In this document: piece by piece, positions 35,508-44,810 of the stretch
How the letters are laid out: every line of letters starts with the position of its first letter
Numbering within the stretch: position 1 is the first letter of the stretch
From: Bacteroidota bacterium
GTDB lineage: Bacteria; Bacteroidota; Bacteroidia; Flavobacteriales_D; Sanyastnellaceae
Direction of reading: 5' to 3'
Assembly (NCBI GenBank): GCA_027624855.1
Contig: JAQBTQ010000001.1
Location: 148,142-212,141 of the forward strand
Length of the DNA: 64,000 nucleotides
The notes under the pieces: model-generated
Database searches by the model: none
What the model saw: only the letters and a program-made list of their open reading frames with translations
Told to the model about the DNA's origin: nothing
Made by a program: the position numbers and the translations under genes

Positions 35508-37103
35508 ATGACCGTGAGATTCCGACACCTCAGCCTCTTTTGCCTTGCTAGTTGCATATTATTCACCAGCTTCTCATTCGCTCAATCCTTGGTCGATCGA
35601 TCCAATCCTTTGCCTTGGCATTATGAAGCAGTCGAAAACGACGGAATACCCGGAATCGCCCTGCCACAAGCACTCGCCTTGCTCGATTCCGATCAACCTG
35701 TGCAAAAGGTAAAAGTGGCAGTGCTCGACACGGGAGTGAACTTTGGGCATGCTGCATTGCAATCATCGGTCTACACCAATGAAGGTGAAATTCAAGGCAA
35801 TGGAATCGATGATGACGGAAATGGGTACATCGACGATCGCCATGGCTGGAATTTTTTGGTCGATTCATTGGGCAACAACATTCATTACGCCCAATACGAA
35901 TCCAATTATGCGCTGCATCTATATGACAGCCTGACAAGCAACAATTTACCGCTGCCTGAATGGCTCGAGGAAATTGACATTGAGACCATTCGCACCATGT
36001 CGGAAGACACCTACGAATGGGTCGATGAATGTTGGTTTTGGACAGACATTTACATCGAATTCAACTTTCCCTACACGGAACTTTTTGACGCCGAACCCAT
36101 CGCTTTGGAACAAATTTGGTACCACCGAAAGGCGCTCGGTATCAAGGGAAAACAAAAGAAACTGCTAGAAGCCCTTATCGAAGAACAAGTCACCTTTGAA
36201 GACCTCGAATATTATGTTGGAGAGGTTCAAAAGAGCTATCGATTTTGGTTGAATCCAAATTATAACCCGCGAGCTACCGACGAAGACGACCGATTCTATG
36301 GAAATCCCCGAAGCGCAGATGACAGCGGAGAGCACGGAACGCATGTGGCCGGGATCATCGGGGCGGGATCGATTTGGACCGAAACCAATATCGAAGCGCC
36401 CGGCATTGCCGATGGGTTTGCTGAAATCATCCCCGTTCGAGTGGTGCCCGACGGCGATGAAACGGACAAAGACGTCGCCAATGGAATCCGCTATGCGGTC
36501 GACGCCGGGGCGAAAATCATCAACATGAGTTTTGGGAAATACGTGAGCATGGATCCCGATCGCGTCGCTGCAGCATTGCAGTATGCCGCAGAAAATGATG
36601 TGTTGGTGGTCCATGCTGCGGGCAATGAAGCGAACAACATCGACCACTACGCCTTCTATCCCAATGCCGGCGGCTCCGACGAGATTGAAGCTTCATTCAT
36701 CAATGTTGGGGCAACCGGGTGGCAATACGATGAATACCTGATTGCCAGTTTCTCGAATTATGGAGAGCGCGAAGTGGACCTTTTCGCACCTGGCGTCAGC
36801 ATTCATTCAACCAGTTCCGATGGCCTATACATCGACTTGGATGGAACGAGCATGGCAGCGCCCGTGGTTGCCGGCGTAGCCGCTATTTTGCGTGCAAATT
36901 TCCCAGAATTGACGGCGCCTGAAATCAAAGAGGTGCTCATGCAATCCGTTCACAAACCCGACTTTAACGTCGTCGTCCCCGGTGAACAATCGTTTGGTCC
37001 CGGCAGTCCCATGTCGAAATTGTGCAAAAGCGGCGGCATTGTCAATGCTCGGCAAGCCGTCCTCCGTGCCCAGGCACTCGTTGCCAAAAAATCCCAACCC
37101 TAA
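35508..37103 (+). CDS. Secreted S8 (subtilisin) family serine protease
   Basis: A 531-residue protein from ATG 35508, with a signal peptide (LFCLASCILFTSFSFAQ). Catalytic residues are Asp74 in VAVLDTGVN, His276 in EHGTHVAGI and Ser448 in GTSMAAPVVAG. The oxyanion Asn lies in HAAGNEANN. Between Asp and His there is a long insertion of about 200 residues containing DDDGNGYIDDRHGWNF, as in other Bacteroidota S8 proteases. No separate C-terminal sorting domain is seen. Likely a periplasmic or secreted endopeptidase. A strong terminator follows at 37184-37223. Confidence 0.9.
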   Translation: MTVRFRHLSLFCLASCILFTSFSFAQSLVDRSNPLPWHYEAVENDGIPGIALPQALALLDSDQPVQKVKVAVLDTGVNFGHAALQSSVYTNEGEIQGNGIDDDGNGYIDDRHGWNFLVDSLGNNIHYAQYESNYALHLYDSLTSNNLPLPEWLEEIDIETIRTMSEDTYEWVDECWFWTDIYIEFNFPYTELFDAEPIALEQIWYHRKALGIKGKQKKLLEALIEEQVTFEDLEYYVGEVQKSYRFWLNPNYNPRATDEDDRFYGNPRSADDSGEHGTHVAGIIGAGSIWTETNIEAPGIADGFAEIIPVRVVPDGDETDKDVANGIRYAVDAGAKIINMSFGKYVSMDPDRVAAALQYAAENDVLVVHAAGNEANNIDHYAFYPNAGGSDEIEASFINVGATGWQYDEYLIASFSNYGEREVDLFAPGVSIHSTSSDGLYIDLDGTSMAAPVVAGVAAILRANFPELTAPEIKEVLMQSVHKPDFNVVVPGEQSFGPGSPMSKLCKSGGIVNARQAVLRAQALVAKKSQP

Positions 37104-37183
37104 AGCATGGCGGAGCGCAAAACACAATGAACGCCAGGGCGTTGCGTTTTAAATAAAGGAATTAATCTTTCAGATATCGATTG

Positions 37184-37223
37184 GCGGAGGACCCTGAACC
37201 ATTCCAGGGGTTCTCCGCTTTTT
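37184..37223. terminator. Intrinsic terminator after the subtilisin gene
   Basis: GCGGAGGACCC pairs with GGGTTCTCCGC (one G-U, one bulge) and is followed by TTTTT at 37219-37223. It lies between the convergent ends of the subtilisin and repeat-protein genes. Confidence 0.8.
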
Positions 37224-37226
37224 GCA

Positions 37227-37562
37227 TCAATACATCAGATGCATTTTTTGCCGATTCTTCCATTCCCCTTGGGAGGAGTAATCCACAAAAAATATTTTGA
37301 GATCAGCCTGAGAAGCATAGTCTACGAAGAAGATTTTCTTATCCGCTTGGGAGGCATAATCGACCCAAAACCACTGACCCGAATTTCCTCTTGCTTGCGA
37401 AGCGTAATCCACCCTGTACACGCACAAATCTGCTTGGGACGCGTAGTCCACAACGAATACTTTTACGTCTGCTTGTGAAGCATAGTCCACGTTGAATACT
37501 TTTTGGGCTGAAGCCATCCCGATGGCTGCCACAAATGCCAAGGTCAATATTGTTTTCATCAT
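37227..37562 (-). CDS. Exported 13-residue repeat protein (DUF6150-like)
   Basis: A 111-residue protein with a signal peptide (ILTLAFVAAIGMASAQ). The mature chain is six repeats built on VDYASQAD: KVFNVDYASQAD, VKVFVVDYASQAD, LCVYRVDYASQAR, a longer unit with WFWVDYASQAD, KKIFFVDYASQAD and LKIFFVDYSSQGEW. Such units, about 13 residues and rich in V/Y/F with Asp-Tyr turns, fit the DUF6150 pattern and probably form stacked beta hairpins or a small beta solenoid. The name is from memory. No catalytic residues. The stop is 4 bp from the subtilisin terminator. Confidence 0.7.
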   Translation of the reverse strand: MMKTILTLAFVAAIGMASAQKVFNVDYASQADVKVFVVDYASQADLCVYRVDYASQARGNSGQWFWVDYASQADKKIFFVDYASQADLKIFFVDYSSQGEWKNRQKMHLMY

Positions 37563-37580
37563 GATAAATGTATTCGTAAA

Positions 37581-40253
37581 TCAGCAACCTCCTCCAAATA
37601 CCCCCAACAACATCAATAAGTCGCCAACTGTGATTTGATTGTCACCATTCAAATCTCCCACACAATCGGGCTCAGTCGTCGACCATTCACAAGTCCCGTC
37701 ATCCATGGTAGCTAAAGGATCATAATTGGGTGCCAAAGGATAAGTGCAGCCCGCAATATCATCCTCGTCGCAGATTCCATTGTTGTTCGTATCACTCGCA
37801 CAATCGACGCCGCCTTCGCAGGCATCACAGCTATTGAAACACACCACACCAATGTCCGCATTGCCACTGGCCGGCACCACAAAATAGCGATTCGTAAACT
37901 CACCCGTCGTCAGGGTGCATACAGCATCGGCAACCGGATCAAACGTCTCTCCATACGTCCAGCTTCCATTGACGAACTTGTATTCCACAGGGCCAGGCGC
38001 CAAATCCAATGTCACTTCATAAATCCCGTCCCCTTCCGGATCGGACATGGGCACACATGTACCACACCAACCGTCGATGGATCCACCGGTAAGGAAGATG
38101 GTTCCCTGTATGGTTTCTTGCGACATATCGACTTGAAAACGAACGCCTTCGACACCCGTTTCTCCTCCACCCCCACCTTCGTATCCTTCCATCAGCTCCT
38201 CCATTCCGGGCCGTGTAGCTAACCAATAAAGGGTATTGGTTTTTGTGTTCCCATCATCATATCCAGTCAACGTCTGGCATTCATACCAAGCCGCAACCGG
38301 GTCAATCACAGCATGCGCCATGTACACAAATCCTCTCCAACCCTGTCCAATCGCGGGATTATCCAACGCTGTAACCAAGACTGGGTATTCTTCTTCAATC
38401 CAAGCAGGCTCCAACAGGGTTTCCGAAATCGGTGTGAATGGAAGCATCTGAATGCAATGAATGAATTCCGTATTGCCGCCAAAAAAGGTGCCGTAGTCCA
38501 CTTTGGTACTCCACAAAACACCAACGACTTTGTTCGAAGCATACGGCTCGTCATAAATGCCATCGCTGGAATCCACTTGCCAGTAACGTTGGGTCGAGCG
38601 GATTTCAGTGGCAAGCATCAGACGTCCGAGATCTCGGATGCGTTCGTCGCCAATGGCCAAGCCGTAGAGGTACAAGCTGTACCAGGCATTTACCGCCTCG
38701 GAGGTGCTTTCTTGGTTGCGGCCATCGCCAAATTCGTATAAACCCGACGCCCATGAATGACCCACAAACCAATCTTTGTTGCGCAAGTATGTGTAGTGGG
38801 GATCCGACGGCGCAGGATTGGCCAAGTTTCGAACCAAATGCATCACTTCATCTCCCCATTGGTTCACCCAAGCGGGATCGTTTTTGGCCATAGCTGCCGC
38901 AGCGTACAAGAAATAACCATAATGAAAATGGTGGTCGTTGTACAACCCTTGACCGAAGCTGCCTCCAGAGCTGGAAATCACCCCTCCCCAATCTTCGTCG
39001 TAGCGGAGGGCATCACTGTTGGTGCCATTGAGCCAGGGATGCAAAGCATTGCCAAGTGTGGTGCGATAGCTGGCAGCGAGAGCTGTTTCGTTGAGTTCGT
39101 CAGCAATGACCGCCAACCTTCCCACGGCAGCGAGTTGCTTTCCTCCGAAATAGGTATCGCCGGCGGTGATGGGCCAATTGACGTTCTCCGCAAGCGCATC
39201 GCGAACTTCTTGTTCAAGCGACGGCGCAACGCCTTCGGGCGATTCAAATCCAATGGTGGTCAAAGCCTCATTCATGTGCCAAGATGCTGCAGCGACCAGC
39301 CGCATGTCGCCTTTGATGGTCGGGTACGCTGTGCCGACTTGAACCGCCTCTTGCAAAACAGGCTCGTGATGCGGCAGGGCACATTGCAACCCTGAGGTCG
39401 CCGTTCCGCCGCTCATGCTTGCCCATTCCCAATGAAACACCAACTCGGCATCGTCGCCCGTTGCAGTGGCGACTACGCTGCCACCGGCAGGGTAAGCATC
39501 GGCGTGCGCATCCAACAGCGTTTCATTCGTAGCAACACCGTTCCCTCCAACGATTGCAAGGCGCAGCGTACCGTTCCAATTGGTCGGACCGGTCAATGCA
39601 TTGTTTCCGGTAAACGTCAGGGTGATCGACTCCGAAGCATAGAGCACCCAGGTTTGTCCATTGTTCAATGCAATTTCAAATCGGTCATCCGTAATGGTCG
39701 CATTGGGACTCGTGCCGTTGATACTCATGATGGCATGGATGGTGTTCAGTTCTGGCGTCAACCCTTCGTAAATCGTCGTCAAGTAGGGCATACCTCGCGC
39801 GATGGGAGCCCGCATATTTCCTCCTGCACCATTCCAGCGTAACGTCACCGACAACGGATCGTAATCAATGATTTTGTGGGCCGCGAGGGATTGGGTTGCA
39901 CCCATGGTCCAGTTATTGACGAAGGTCGAAATGACATAAGTCTGCCCGGTTGTTTTCCAGGGCATGCAACCACTTAATCCATTGGTGGACGACTTGACGA
40001 TGTATGGCAGGGCGTTAGCAATTCCGGTACCCGCATTCAAAGAAAAGTTTTGCCACCACACATTGGTCGGCAGTGGAGCATCAGTCGATTCCCAGCGAGC
40101 CGATGGCGCTTGCTCATTCGAAATAGGCAGAAATGTCGGTGCTTCGGTATCCAGCGGAACATCATCCAAAAGGGAAACGGGAGTTTGAGCTGTAGCTGAA
40201 AACAACGCAACTGAAAACAGCACGCTCCAGAGACTAGGCAACATTTGGTTCAT
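37581..40253 (-). CDS. Secreted GH81 endo-beta-1,3-glucanase (laminarinase)
   Basis: An 890-residue protein with a signal peptide (VLFSVALFSATAQ). It has the GH81 landmarks: FLPISNEQAPSARW and LPTNVWWQNF near the N-terminus, YNDHHFHYGYFLY (D440), RNKDWFVGHSWASGLYEFG and GRNQESTSEAVNAWY (E515 and E519 spaced like the GH81 acid/base pair). A CBM-like beta domain (VDMSQETIQGTIFLTGGSID...VEYKFVNGSWTYGE) follows. The end is a GCTYPLAPNYDPLATMDDGT module and the dockerin-like loop GDLNGDNQITVGDLLMLLG. No T9SS type A tail. Predicted to hydrolyse laminarin or other beta-1,3-glucans. Confidence 0.92.
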   Translation of the reverse strand: MNQMLPSLWSVLFSVALFSATAQTPVSLLDDVPLDTEAPTFLPISNEQAPSARWESTDAPLPTNVWWQNFSLNAGTGIANALPYIVKSSTNGLSGCMPWKTTGQTYVISTFVNNWTMGATQSLAAHKIIDYDPLSVTLRWNGAGGNMRAPIARGMPYLTTIYEGLTPELNTIHAIMSINGTSPNATITDDRFEIALNNGQTWVLYASESITLTFTGNNALTGPTNWNGTLRLAIVGGNGVATNETLLDAHADAYPAGGSVVATATGDDAELVFHWEWASMSGGTATSGLQCALPHHEPVLQEAVQVGTAYPTIKGDMRLVAAASWHMNEALTTIGFESPEGVAPSLEQEVRDALAENVNWPITAGDTYFGGKQLAAVGRLAVIADELNETALAASYRTTLGNALHPWLNGTNSDALRYDEDWGGVISSSGGSFGQGLYNDHHFHYGYFLYAAAAMAKNDPAWVNQWGDEVMHLVRNLANPAPSDPHYTYLRNKDWFVGHSWASGLYEFGDGRNQESTSEAVNAWYSLYLYGLAIGDERIRDLGRLMLATEIRSTQRYWQVDSSDGIYDEPYASNKVVGVLWSTKVDYGTFFGGNTEFIHCIQMLPFTPISETLLEPAWIEEEYPVLVTALDNPAIGQGWRGFVYMAHAVIDPVAAWYECQTLTGYDDGNTKTNTLYWLATRPGMEELMEGYEGGGGGETGVEGVRFQVDMSQETIQGTIFLTGGSIDGWCGTCVPMSDPEGDGIYEVTLDLAPGPVEYKFVNGSWTYGETFDPVADAVCTLTTGEFTNRYFVVPASGNADIGVVCFNSCDACEGGVDCASDTNNNGICDEDDIAGCTYPLAPNYDPLATMDDGTCEWSTTEPDCVGDLNGDNQITVGDLLMLLGVFGGGC

Positions 40254-40296
40254 ACCCTAAAAGGTAGGTATAAACCGTGAAATACACCAATAGAGA

Positions 40297-41127
40297 TTAC
40301 CAGCGCATCGGCACTTCCATGAGCAGGAAGCGCGCATCTTCAGACGCTGTTACGTCAATGCTGGAAGCATTCCAAACGCCCAATCCATCTCGTCGGTTGA
40401 GTGCACGGCCGTCAATGGTCACGGCACCTTCCAAAACGAACGCATACACCCCTTGACCATCTCCGTGCAACGCATAACGCTGTTGGTGTCCTGCATCCCA
40501 AGAACCCAAATGAAACCAAGCGTTTTGATGGATCTGGACCCCGGCTCCGCCATCTGGACTCACCACCGTCAAAAATCCATTTCGTTCTTGTGACCGGTCA
40601 AACGATTCTTGGTCATAGCGGGGTTTTAAATCCCGCTCGTTTGGATACACCCAGATCTGCAAAAAGCGCACAGCGTCGGAAGTGCTGTGGTTTTTTTCAG
40701 AATGCATAATGCCCGTTCCTGCAGACATAATTTGAACGTCTCCCTGGCGGATGACTGCTTTATTGCCCATGTTGTCTTGATGCTCCAAATCCCCTTCCAA
40801 CGGAATGCTTACGATCTCCATGTTGTCGTGTGGATGCGTTCCAAATCCTCCGCCTCCTGCAACGTAATCGTCATTGAGTACCCTCAAGGCTCCAAAATGC
40901 ATGCGCTCCGGGTTATGCCAATTGGCAAAACTGAACGAATGGTAAGTGTCTAACCAACCGTGGTTTGCGTGCCCACGCGTATCGGCAGCATGGTAGGCAT
41001 ATTGCGCTACCGGCGTGGCCGCCTCAATAGTTGCATCGGAATTCATTTCGGAGTAGGATTGAAAGGATGAAATGGCCGTACCCATCATCACCGCCAGAGG
41101 TATGAAAAAGAACGATCGCATCATCAT
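40297..41127 (-). CDS. Exported pirin family protein (quercetinase-like bicupin)
   Basis: A 276-residue protein. Unlike most pirins it opens with a signal peptide-like stretch (MRSFFFIPLAVMMGTAISSF). The pirin domain follows: TYHSFSFANWHNPERMHFGALRVLNDD, GTHPHDNMEIVSIPLEG, GDVQIMSAGTGIMHSEKNHS and FLQIWVYPNERDL. The metal ligands H-P-H-D..E and the later HSEKNHS histidine are retained, so an Fe-dependent dioxygenase activity on flavonoids is possible. The second cupin half (VYAFVLEGAVTIDGRAL) is intact. It is close to the CDGSH gene (9 bp). Confidence 0.85.
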   Translation of the reverse strand: MMMRSFFFIPLAVMMGTAISSFQSYSEMNSDATIEAATPVAQYAYHAADTRGHANHGWLDTYHSFSFANWHNPERMHFGALRVLNDDYVAGGGGFGTHPHDNMEIVSIPLEGDLEHQDNMGNKAVIRQGDVQIMSAGTGIMHSEKNHSTSDAVRFLQIWVYPNERDLKPRYDQESFDRSQERNGFLTVVSPDGGAGVQIHQNAWFHLGSWDAGHQQRYALHGDGQGVYAFVLEGAVTIDGRALNRRDGLGVWNASSIDVTASEDARFLLMEVPMRW

Positions 41128-41136
41128 GGTCTAAAA

Positions 41137-41376
41137 TTACACTTGACGGTGAGAGCCGTCACAGTAAGGTGGATTCTTAGTCAGTTTACAAGTACACATG
41201 GCCGCTGTGCGCGAAGCCTCAGCCTTGATGGCCATCGGTTCAAACGAAGTGCCACGATGTGCACCATTGCACCAAGGCTGGTTCGTAGACTTGCCACAAC
41301 TGCACCAAAAATAAGTCTTGCCCTCTTCGAGGGATTCCATGATCGGGGCGTTGCCCGCTGAAGTTGGTTGATCCAT
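41137..41376 (-). CDS. Tandem CDGSH iron-sulfur domain protein
   Basis: A 79-residue protein with two [2Fe-2S]-binding CDGSH-type motifs: CSCGKSTNQPWCNGAH and CTCKLTKNPPYCDGSH, each giving three Cys and one His ligand. Such small mitoNEET-type proteins transfer electrons or clusters in the cytoplasm. No signal peptide. It is probably cotranscribed with the downstream pirin gene (9 bp). Confidence 0.9.
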   Translation of the reverse strand: MDQPTSAGNAPIMESLEEGKTYFWCSCGKSTNQPWCNGAHRGTSFEPMAIKAEASRTAAMCTCKLTKNPPYCDGSHRQV

Positions 41377-41470
41377 GATTCAATTACAATGTGACCAAAT
41401 GAATGTTCATGGTGAACTCATCAAGGATGACGTTATCACCAAGATTATCGAAGAAAGTATCTGAGCCGTT

Positions 41471-41773
41471 TCAAATAATGAACGTCAATACCAGGATGAA
41501 CAGGAGGCAAAACGTCAACCCCAATCCAATCAAGCCATCGACCATGTAGCGTGAGCGCTTGGATTCTATGCCCTGAATTTGCTGCAAATGAACCTGTGCC
41601 ACATTCCTCCAGCTTTCTTGATGCATTTCCAGTTCGGCATCCATGGATCGCTTGATGGCATCGCGAATCAACTGGCGTTTCGATTGAATTTCCGATTGAA
41701 GAAATTCATCCGTATTGCCAAAAACCCAGCGAAGGGCTTCTATGAATTTTGCTATTGGATAAAGCAAGGACAT
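41471..41773 (-). CDS. Small membrane protein with C-terminal anchor
   Basis: A 100-residue protein from ATG 41771-41773; an upstream GTG would add eight residues. It has a helical, charged N-terminal part (LQSEIQSKRQLIRDAIKRSM) and one C-terminal membrane helix (DGLIGLGLTFCLLFILVLTF). No family recognised. It lies between the CDGSH and dioxygenase genes. Confidence 0.45.
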   Translation of the reverse strand: MSLLYPIAKFIEALRWVFGNTDEFLQSEIQSKRQLIRDAIKRSMDAELEMHQESWRNVAQVHLQQIQGIESKRSRYMVDGLIGLGLTFCLLFILVLTFII

Positions 41774-41823
41774 GCTTTGCTTTACGCAAAAAGTCACGCC
41801 CAGGTTTCAGCAATTCTGTGCGA

Positions 41824-42801
41824 TTACCGCTTACTAATTTGAACAATGCGAACAAACCGTCCGCGAGCCGTTTCCGCTTCGATTTGCAATAAATACGCAC
41901 CCTTTGCGCAGCCCAATGCATGCAAGTCAACCGAGAGTGTCGTTTTGCCTTCTCCAAACGAACCCACTTGATTCGATGCAACCCGCTGCCCCGTTACCGT
42001 CCACAGCGACCAACTCATTTCAGCGGGTTCCAACAACTGAAACGGTATGGTGCATTGATCGGTTACTGGATTTGGATACGCTGCACCCAATTCCATTGTT
42101 TGAGCCGTTTGGAATTCTTCGTATCCGATTCCCACCGTCCCAGCGCCTTGCACCGTCGCTTCGTACTCAGAAACGTATTCTCCGTTGCTCGCATCCCAGT
42201 CCAAAGATGCCATTTGCAAATCGAAGCCGTCCGCAAAAACACCATCCTGACCCGGCGACAATGGATCTGGACCTTCCGGATACAATTCCGGATTATCCAG
42301 CGCAGCTTGAACTACGGCTTCATGCGGCCAGGTCCATTGTGATATCGCGCTGTACTGGGTGCTTACATAGACCTGGAAATGCACGTGGGTGACACGTCCA
42401 GGATACCATCCCGGGACAATCGTGATGAACTCACATTCGCCGTTTTCGTCCGTGAATTGATAACCACGGAAGTAGGTTAAGCCCGTTTCTGTTCCATATC
42501 CCGAATAATTACCATCTCGGTCGCAATGCCATATATTCACCCGAACTCCTGCCATCGGTAGGCAGTTTTCGGCTCCAATGATCCGTACTTTTTGTCTCAA
42601 TTGCAAGCCCGGCAAACCCTCACGAATGTCTTGCCGAAAAAAGAACTCATTCTCGGTCAAATCCAATGGAAAGGGCCCAGCGGTCTCACTCGGTACCAAC
42701 ACACAATTGCTCACAGCAGCCGGAGTTTGAGCTTTCAGGGTAGGTAAAAATGGCGTCAATGAAAGACCGCCAATCGCTTTGAGAAAATGTCCGCGTTTCA
42801 T
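41824..42801 (-). CDS. T9SS-exported intradiol ring-cleavage dioxygenase-like protein
   Basis: A 325-residue protein from ATG 42799-42801, starting MKRGHFLKAIGGLSLTPFLP. Residues 30-200 match the intradiol (catechol/protocatechuate 3,4-) dioxygenase core: SETAGPFPLD, VNIWHCDRDGNYSGYG, RGYQFTDENGECEFITIVPG, WYPGRVTHVHFQV. The Fe(III) ligands Tyr (NYSGY and WYPGR) and two His (HVHF) are present. The last 90 residues (AAYPNPVTDQCTIPF...GAYLLQIEAETARGRFVRI) form a type A T9SS sorting domain, so the enzyme would be exported or surface-bound, unlike cytoplasmic classical intradiol enzymes. Confidence 0.88.
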   Translation of the reverse strand: MKRGHFLKAIGGLSLTPFLPTLKAQTPAAVSNCVLVPSETAGPFPLDLTENEFFFRQDIREGLPGLQLRQKVRIIGAENCLPMAGVRVNIWHCDRDGNYSGYGTETGLTYFRGYQFTDENGECEFITIVPGWYPGRVTHVHFQVYVSTQYSAISQWTWPHEAVVQAALDNPELYPEGPDPLSPGQDGVFADGFDLQMASLDWDASNGEYVSEYEATVQGAGTVGIGYEEFQTAQTMELGAAYPNPVTDQCTIPFQLLEPAEMSWSLWTVTGQRVASNQVGSFGEGKTTLSVDLHALGCAKGAYLLQIEAETARGRFVRIVQISKR

Positions 42802-42814
42802 GCGAACAAGGTAC

Positions 42815-43630
42815 TCACTTCTTGCGCTCTTTGGTGCGGAATGGCAGCGACATTTGATAAGCCAAGTCGTCCCCACGGCTGTCGTCGGCAACATCCAATC
42901 CGTACTTAACCTGGGTCACATCTCCATCCACATATGTTCCAAACAGCCGATCCCAAATGCTCAGCATGTTTCCATAGTTACGGTCGGTCCACGGCGCTTC
43001 AAAATGGTGATGGAACTTGTGCATCCGAGGCGTGACAAACAAGAAGCCCAAAACGCGCTCAAATCCCTTGGGTAATTCCACATTCGCGTGGGTCATGTAA
43101 GTAAAAAACACCGTGAGAATGCGGTAAAAAACATAGAACGCCACGGGCGCTCCAGTCAGCGCCACCGCGAATACAGCGAATACCTCTCGCACCACGAAAT
43201 CAATGGGGTGATGCCGGGTTCCTGTGGTGACATCGACATGTGTATCGCTGTGGTGAACCATGTGCAAATTCCAAAGAATCGGCACGTTGTGTAAGCACCA
43301 GTGAACACCGAATTGGGCGATGAAATCAAACACCACAATTGCAAGCACCAATTCCACTGCAATCGGCCAATCCATCCAATGCAATAGGCCTAACTGAGCC
43401 TCCGCCCCCCATGCAAACACCCCCACCGTCAACAATCCAAAAACGACATTGATCACCATGGTTGTTGCCAGAAACGCTAAGTTCGTTCTCGTGTGTTTCC
43501 AACTGCGAAATCCTCCCTGAAACATGGGCCGTACACTTTCAATGACAAAATTCAGCGACATGCACACGACAATCCAGCCTAATTTTTGCCAAGGAGGCAT
43601 CGCTTCAAAAAAGGAAAGAAATTGTTCCAT
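42815..43630 (-). CDS. Sterol desaturase / fatty acid hydroxylase family membrane enzyme
   Basis: A 271-residue protein from ATG 43628-43630. It has several membrane helices and the eight-histidine di-iron signature: HWCLH, HMVHH and then HKFHHH, with the family's FGTYV end (IWDRLFGTYV). It belongs to the superfamily containing sterol C4/C5 and fatty acid/carotenoid hydroxylases; the substrate is unknown. It lies 13 bp from the dioxygenase gene and is divergent from the dockerin-tailed gene. Confidence 0.88.
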   Translation of the reverse strand: MEQFLSFFEAMPPWQKLGWIVVCMSLNFVIESVRPMFQGGFRSWKHTRTNLAFLATTMVINVVFGLLTVGVFAWGAEAQLGLLHWMDWPIAVELVLAIVVFDFIAQFGVHWCLHNVPILWNLHMVHHSDTHVDVTTGTRHHPIDFVVREVFAVFAVALTGAPVAFYVFYRILTVFFTYMTHANVELPKGFERVLGFLFVTPRMHKFHHHFEAPWTDRNYGNMLSIWDRLFGTYVDGDVTQVKYGLDVADDSRGDDLAYQMSLPFRTKERKK

Positions 43631-43702
43631 TTGGATTGATTGCTTTTCGAAAGTACTTCGCAACCACTGAAATCGTACACCTTTGACTACGTGTGTTGTA
43701 AA

Positions 43703-44809
43703 ATGGAGTACCTTGAAGGCATGTTCAGGGTGCTTTGTATGGTTTTGGGATTGTTCGGTGCTTCGCTTTTAAATGCGCAAACTCCGTGCGATTGGTTCGA
43801 CCACGACGGAGACGGTGTCATAGGAGCTAACTCCATGCTTTATGCCCTGGGCAGCTATGGAGTAGCCGGTGGCCCAATGGACGTCGACAGCTCGGGAGTG
43901 CAAGACCTTCCTGACTTCCTGAGTTTCCTCCAGTACATGGGGTACAGTTGCGAAAACGTGGATTGGTTTGACACCACCACTGGGCACATCATCGATTTGG
44001 CAGTTGTTGAATACGCCGTGCACACAGAGGACCTTATTGGCCTTAGCGACACGCTGCCCGCAGGCTCCGTGACTTACCAAATTTTCGCTTTGCTCCAGAA
44101 CCCCGATGACTATTTGTTGGCTGTCTTCGGCGACGAGGACCGGCCATTGGTCTTGGAGACGGCAGATGCTTTTTTCGGTTTCGGAAGCAACCCGGGTGAG
44201 ACCGTGGTGGTCAGCTCGTACCAGCCGCTGTTCAATAGCGTATTCCCGGCCAATGAATTCGCCACATGGTTCAACGCCGGTGTGCCTGCGGATCCCAATT
44301 CTGCCGCTACGGTATCTTGGATAGCGGGGCAACCTTACTGGACCGACAGCTTGGACACCGGTTCGATCATCATGAACGACAGCATTGGCGGGGCTTTTTT
44401 CAGCACCTTTCCAATCGTTGAACCGAACAATGGAGCCTTGCCTGTTGGACAGTTCACGGTCACCGATCCCTCATCCTTCAGTGGGACAATCAACTTACTC
44501 GCCAAAACCGTCATGGATGATGGCACCGAAGGCATCGAATTTGCCGAAGGCCTCTCCTTCTCCAACACCGACCTCACCGTTTTTGGATGCATGGACGAAG
44601 GAGCGATCAACTTTGACCCTGATGCAACTTGGCAATTGGCAGGAGACTGCGCGTATGCTGGAGATTTCAACGGCGATGGCGCATTCACCGTTGAGGATTT
44701 GCTAGGTATGCTCGCTGATTTTGGATGCACCGCGTGTCCGCAAGGCGACATCAATGGTGATGGCGTGGTGAACGTTCAGGACATCCTGCTGTTCCTGACC
44801 TGGCTTTGA
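43703..44809 (+). CDS. Secreted dockerin/EF-hand-like protein
   Basis: A 368-residue protein from ATG 43703, signal peptide ending LLNAQ. The mature start CDWFDHDGDGVIGANSMLYALG and the C-terminal pair GDFNGDGAFTVEDLLGMLAD and GDINGDGVVNVQDILLFLTWL are dockerin-type Ca-binding loops. Residues 100-310 contain a cohesin- or anchoring-like beta sandwich (NLLAKTVMDDGTEG; GSVTYQIFALLQNPDDYLLA). A GCMDEGAINFDPDATWQLAG module precedes the C-terminal loops. Function unknown; a surface attachment role is plausible. Confidence 0.7.
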   Translation: MEYLEGMFRVLCMVLGLFGASLLNAQTPCDWFDHDGDGVIGANSMLYALGSYGVAGGPMDVDSSGVQDLPDFLSFLQYMGYSCENVDWFDTTTGHIIDLAVVEYAVHTEDLIGLSDTLPAGSVTYQIFALLQNPDDYLLAVFGDEDRPLVLETADAFFGFGSNPGETVVVSSYQPLFNSVFPANEFATWFNAGVPADPNSAATVSWIAGQPYWTDSLDTGSIIMNDSIGGAFFSTFPIVEPNNGALPVGQFTVTDPSSFSGTINLLAKTVMDDGTEGIEFAEGLSFSNTDLTVFGCMDEGAINFDPDATWQLAGDCAYAGDFNGDGAFTVEDLLGMLADFGCTACPQGDINGDGVVNVQDILLFLTWL

Positions 44810-44810
44810 A

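Noticed and set aside
37227..37562. Regularly spaced repeat units that look CRISPR-like at the DNA level.
   Set aside because: The units are codon-phased, about 39 bp apart, with no spacers of constant length, and encode a clean repeated peptide after a signal peptide.
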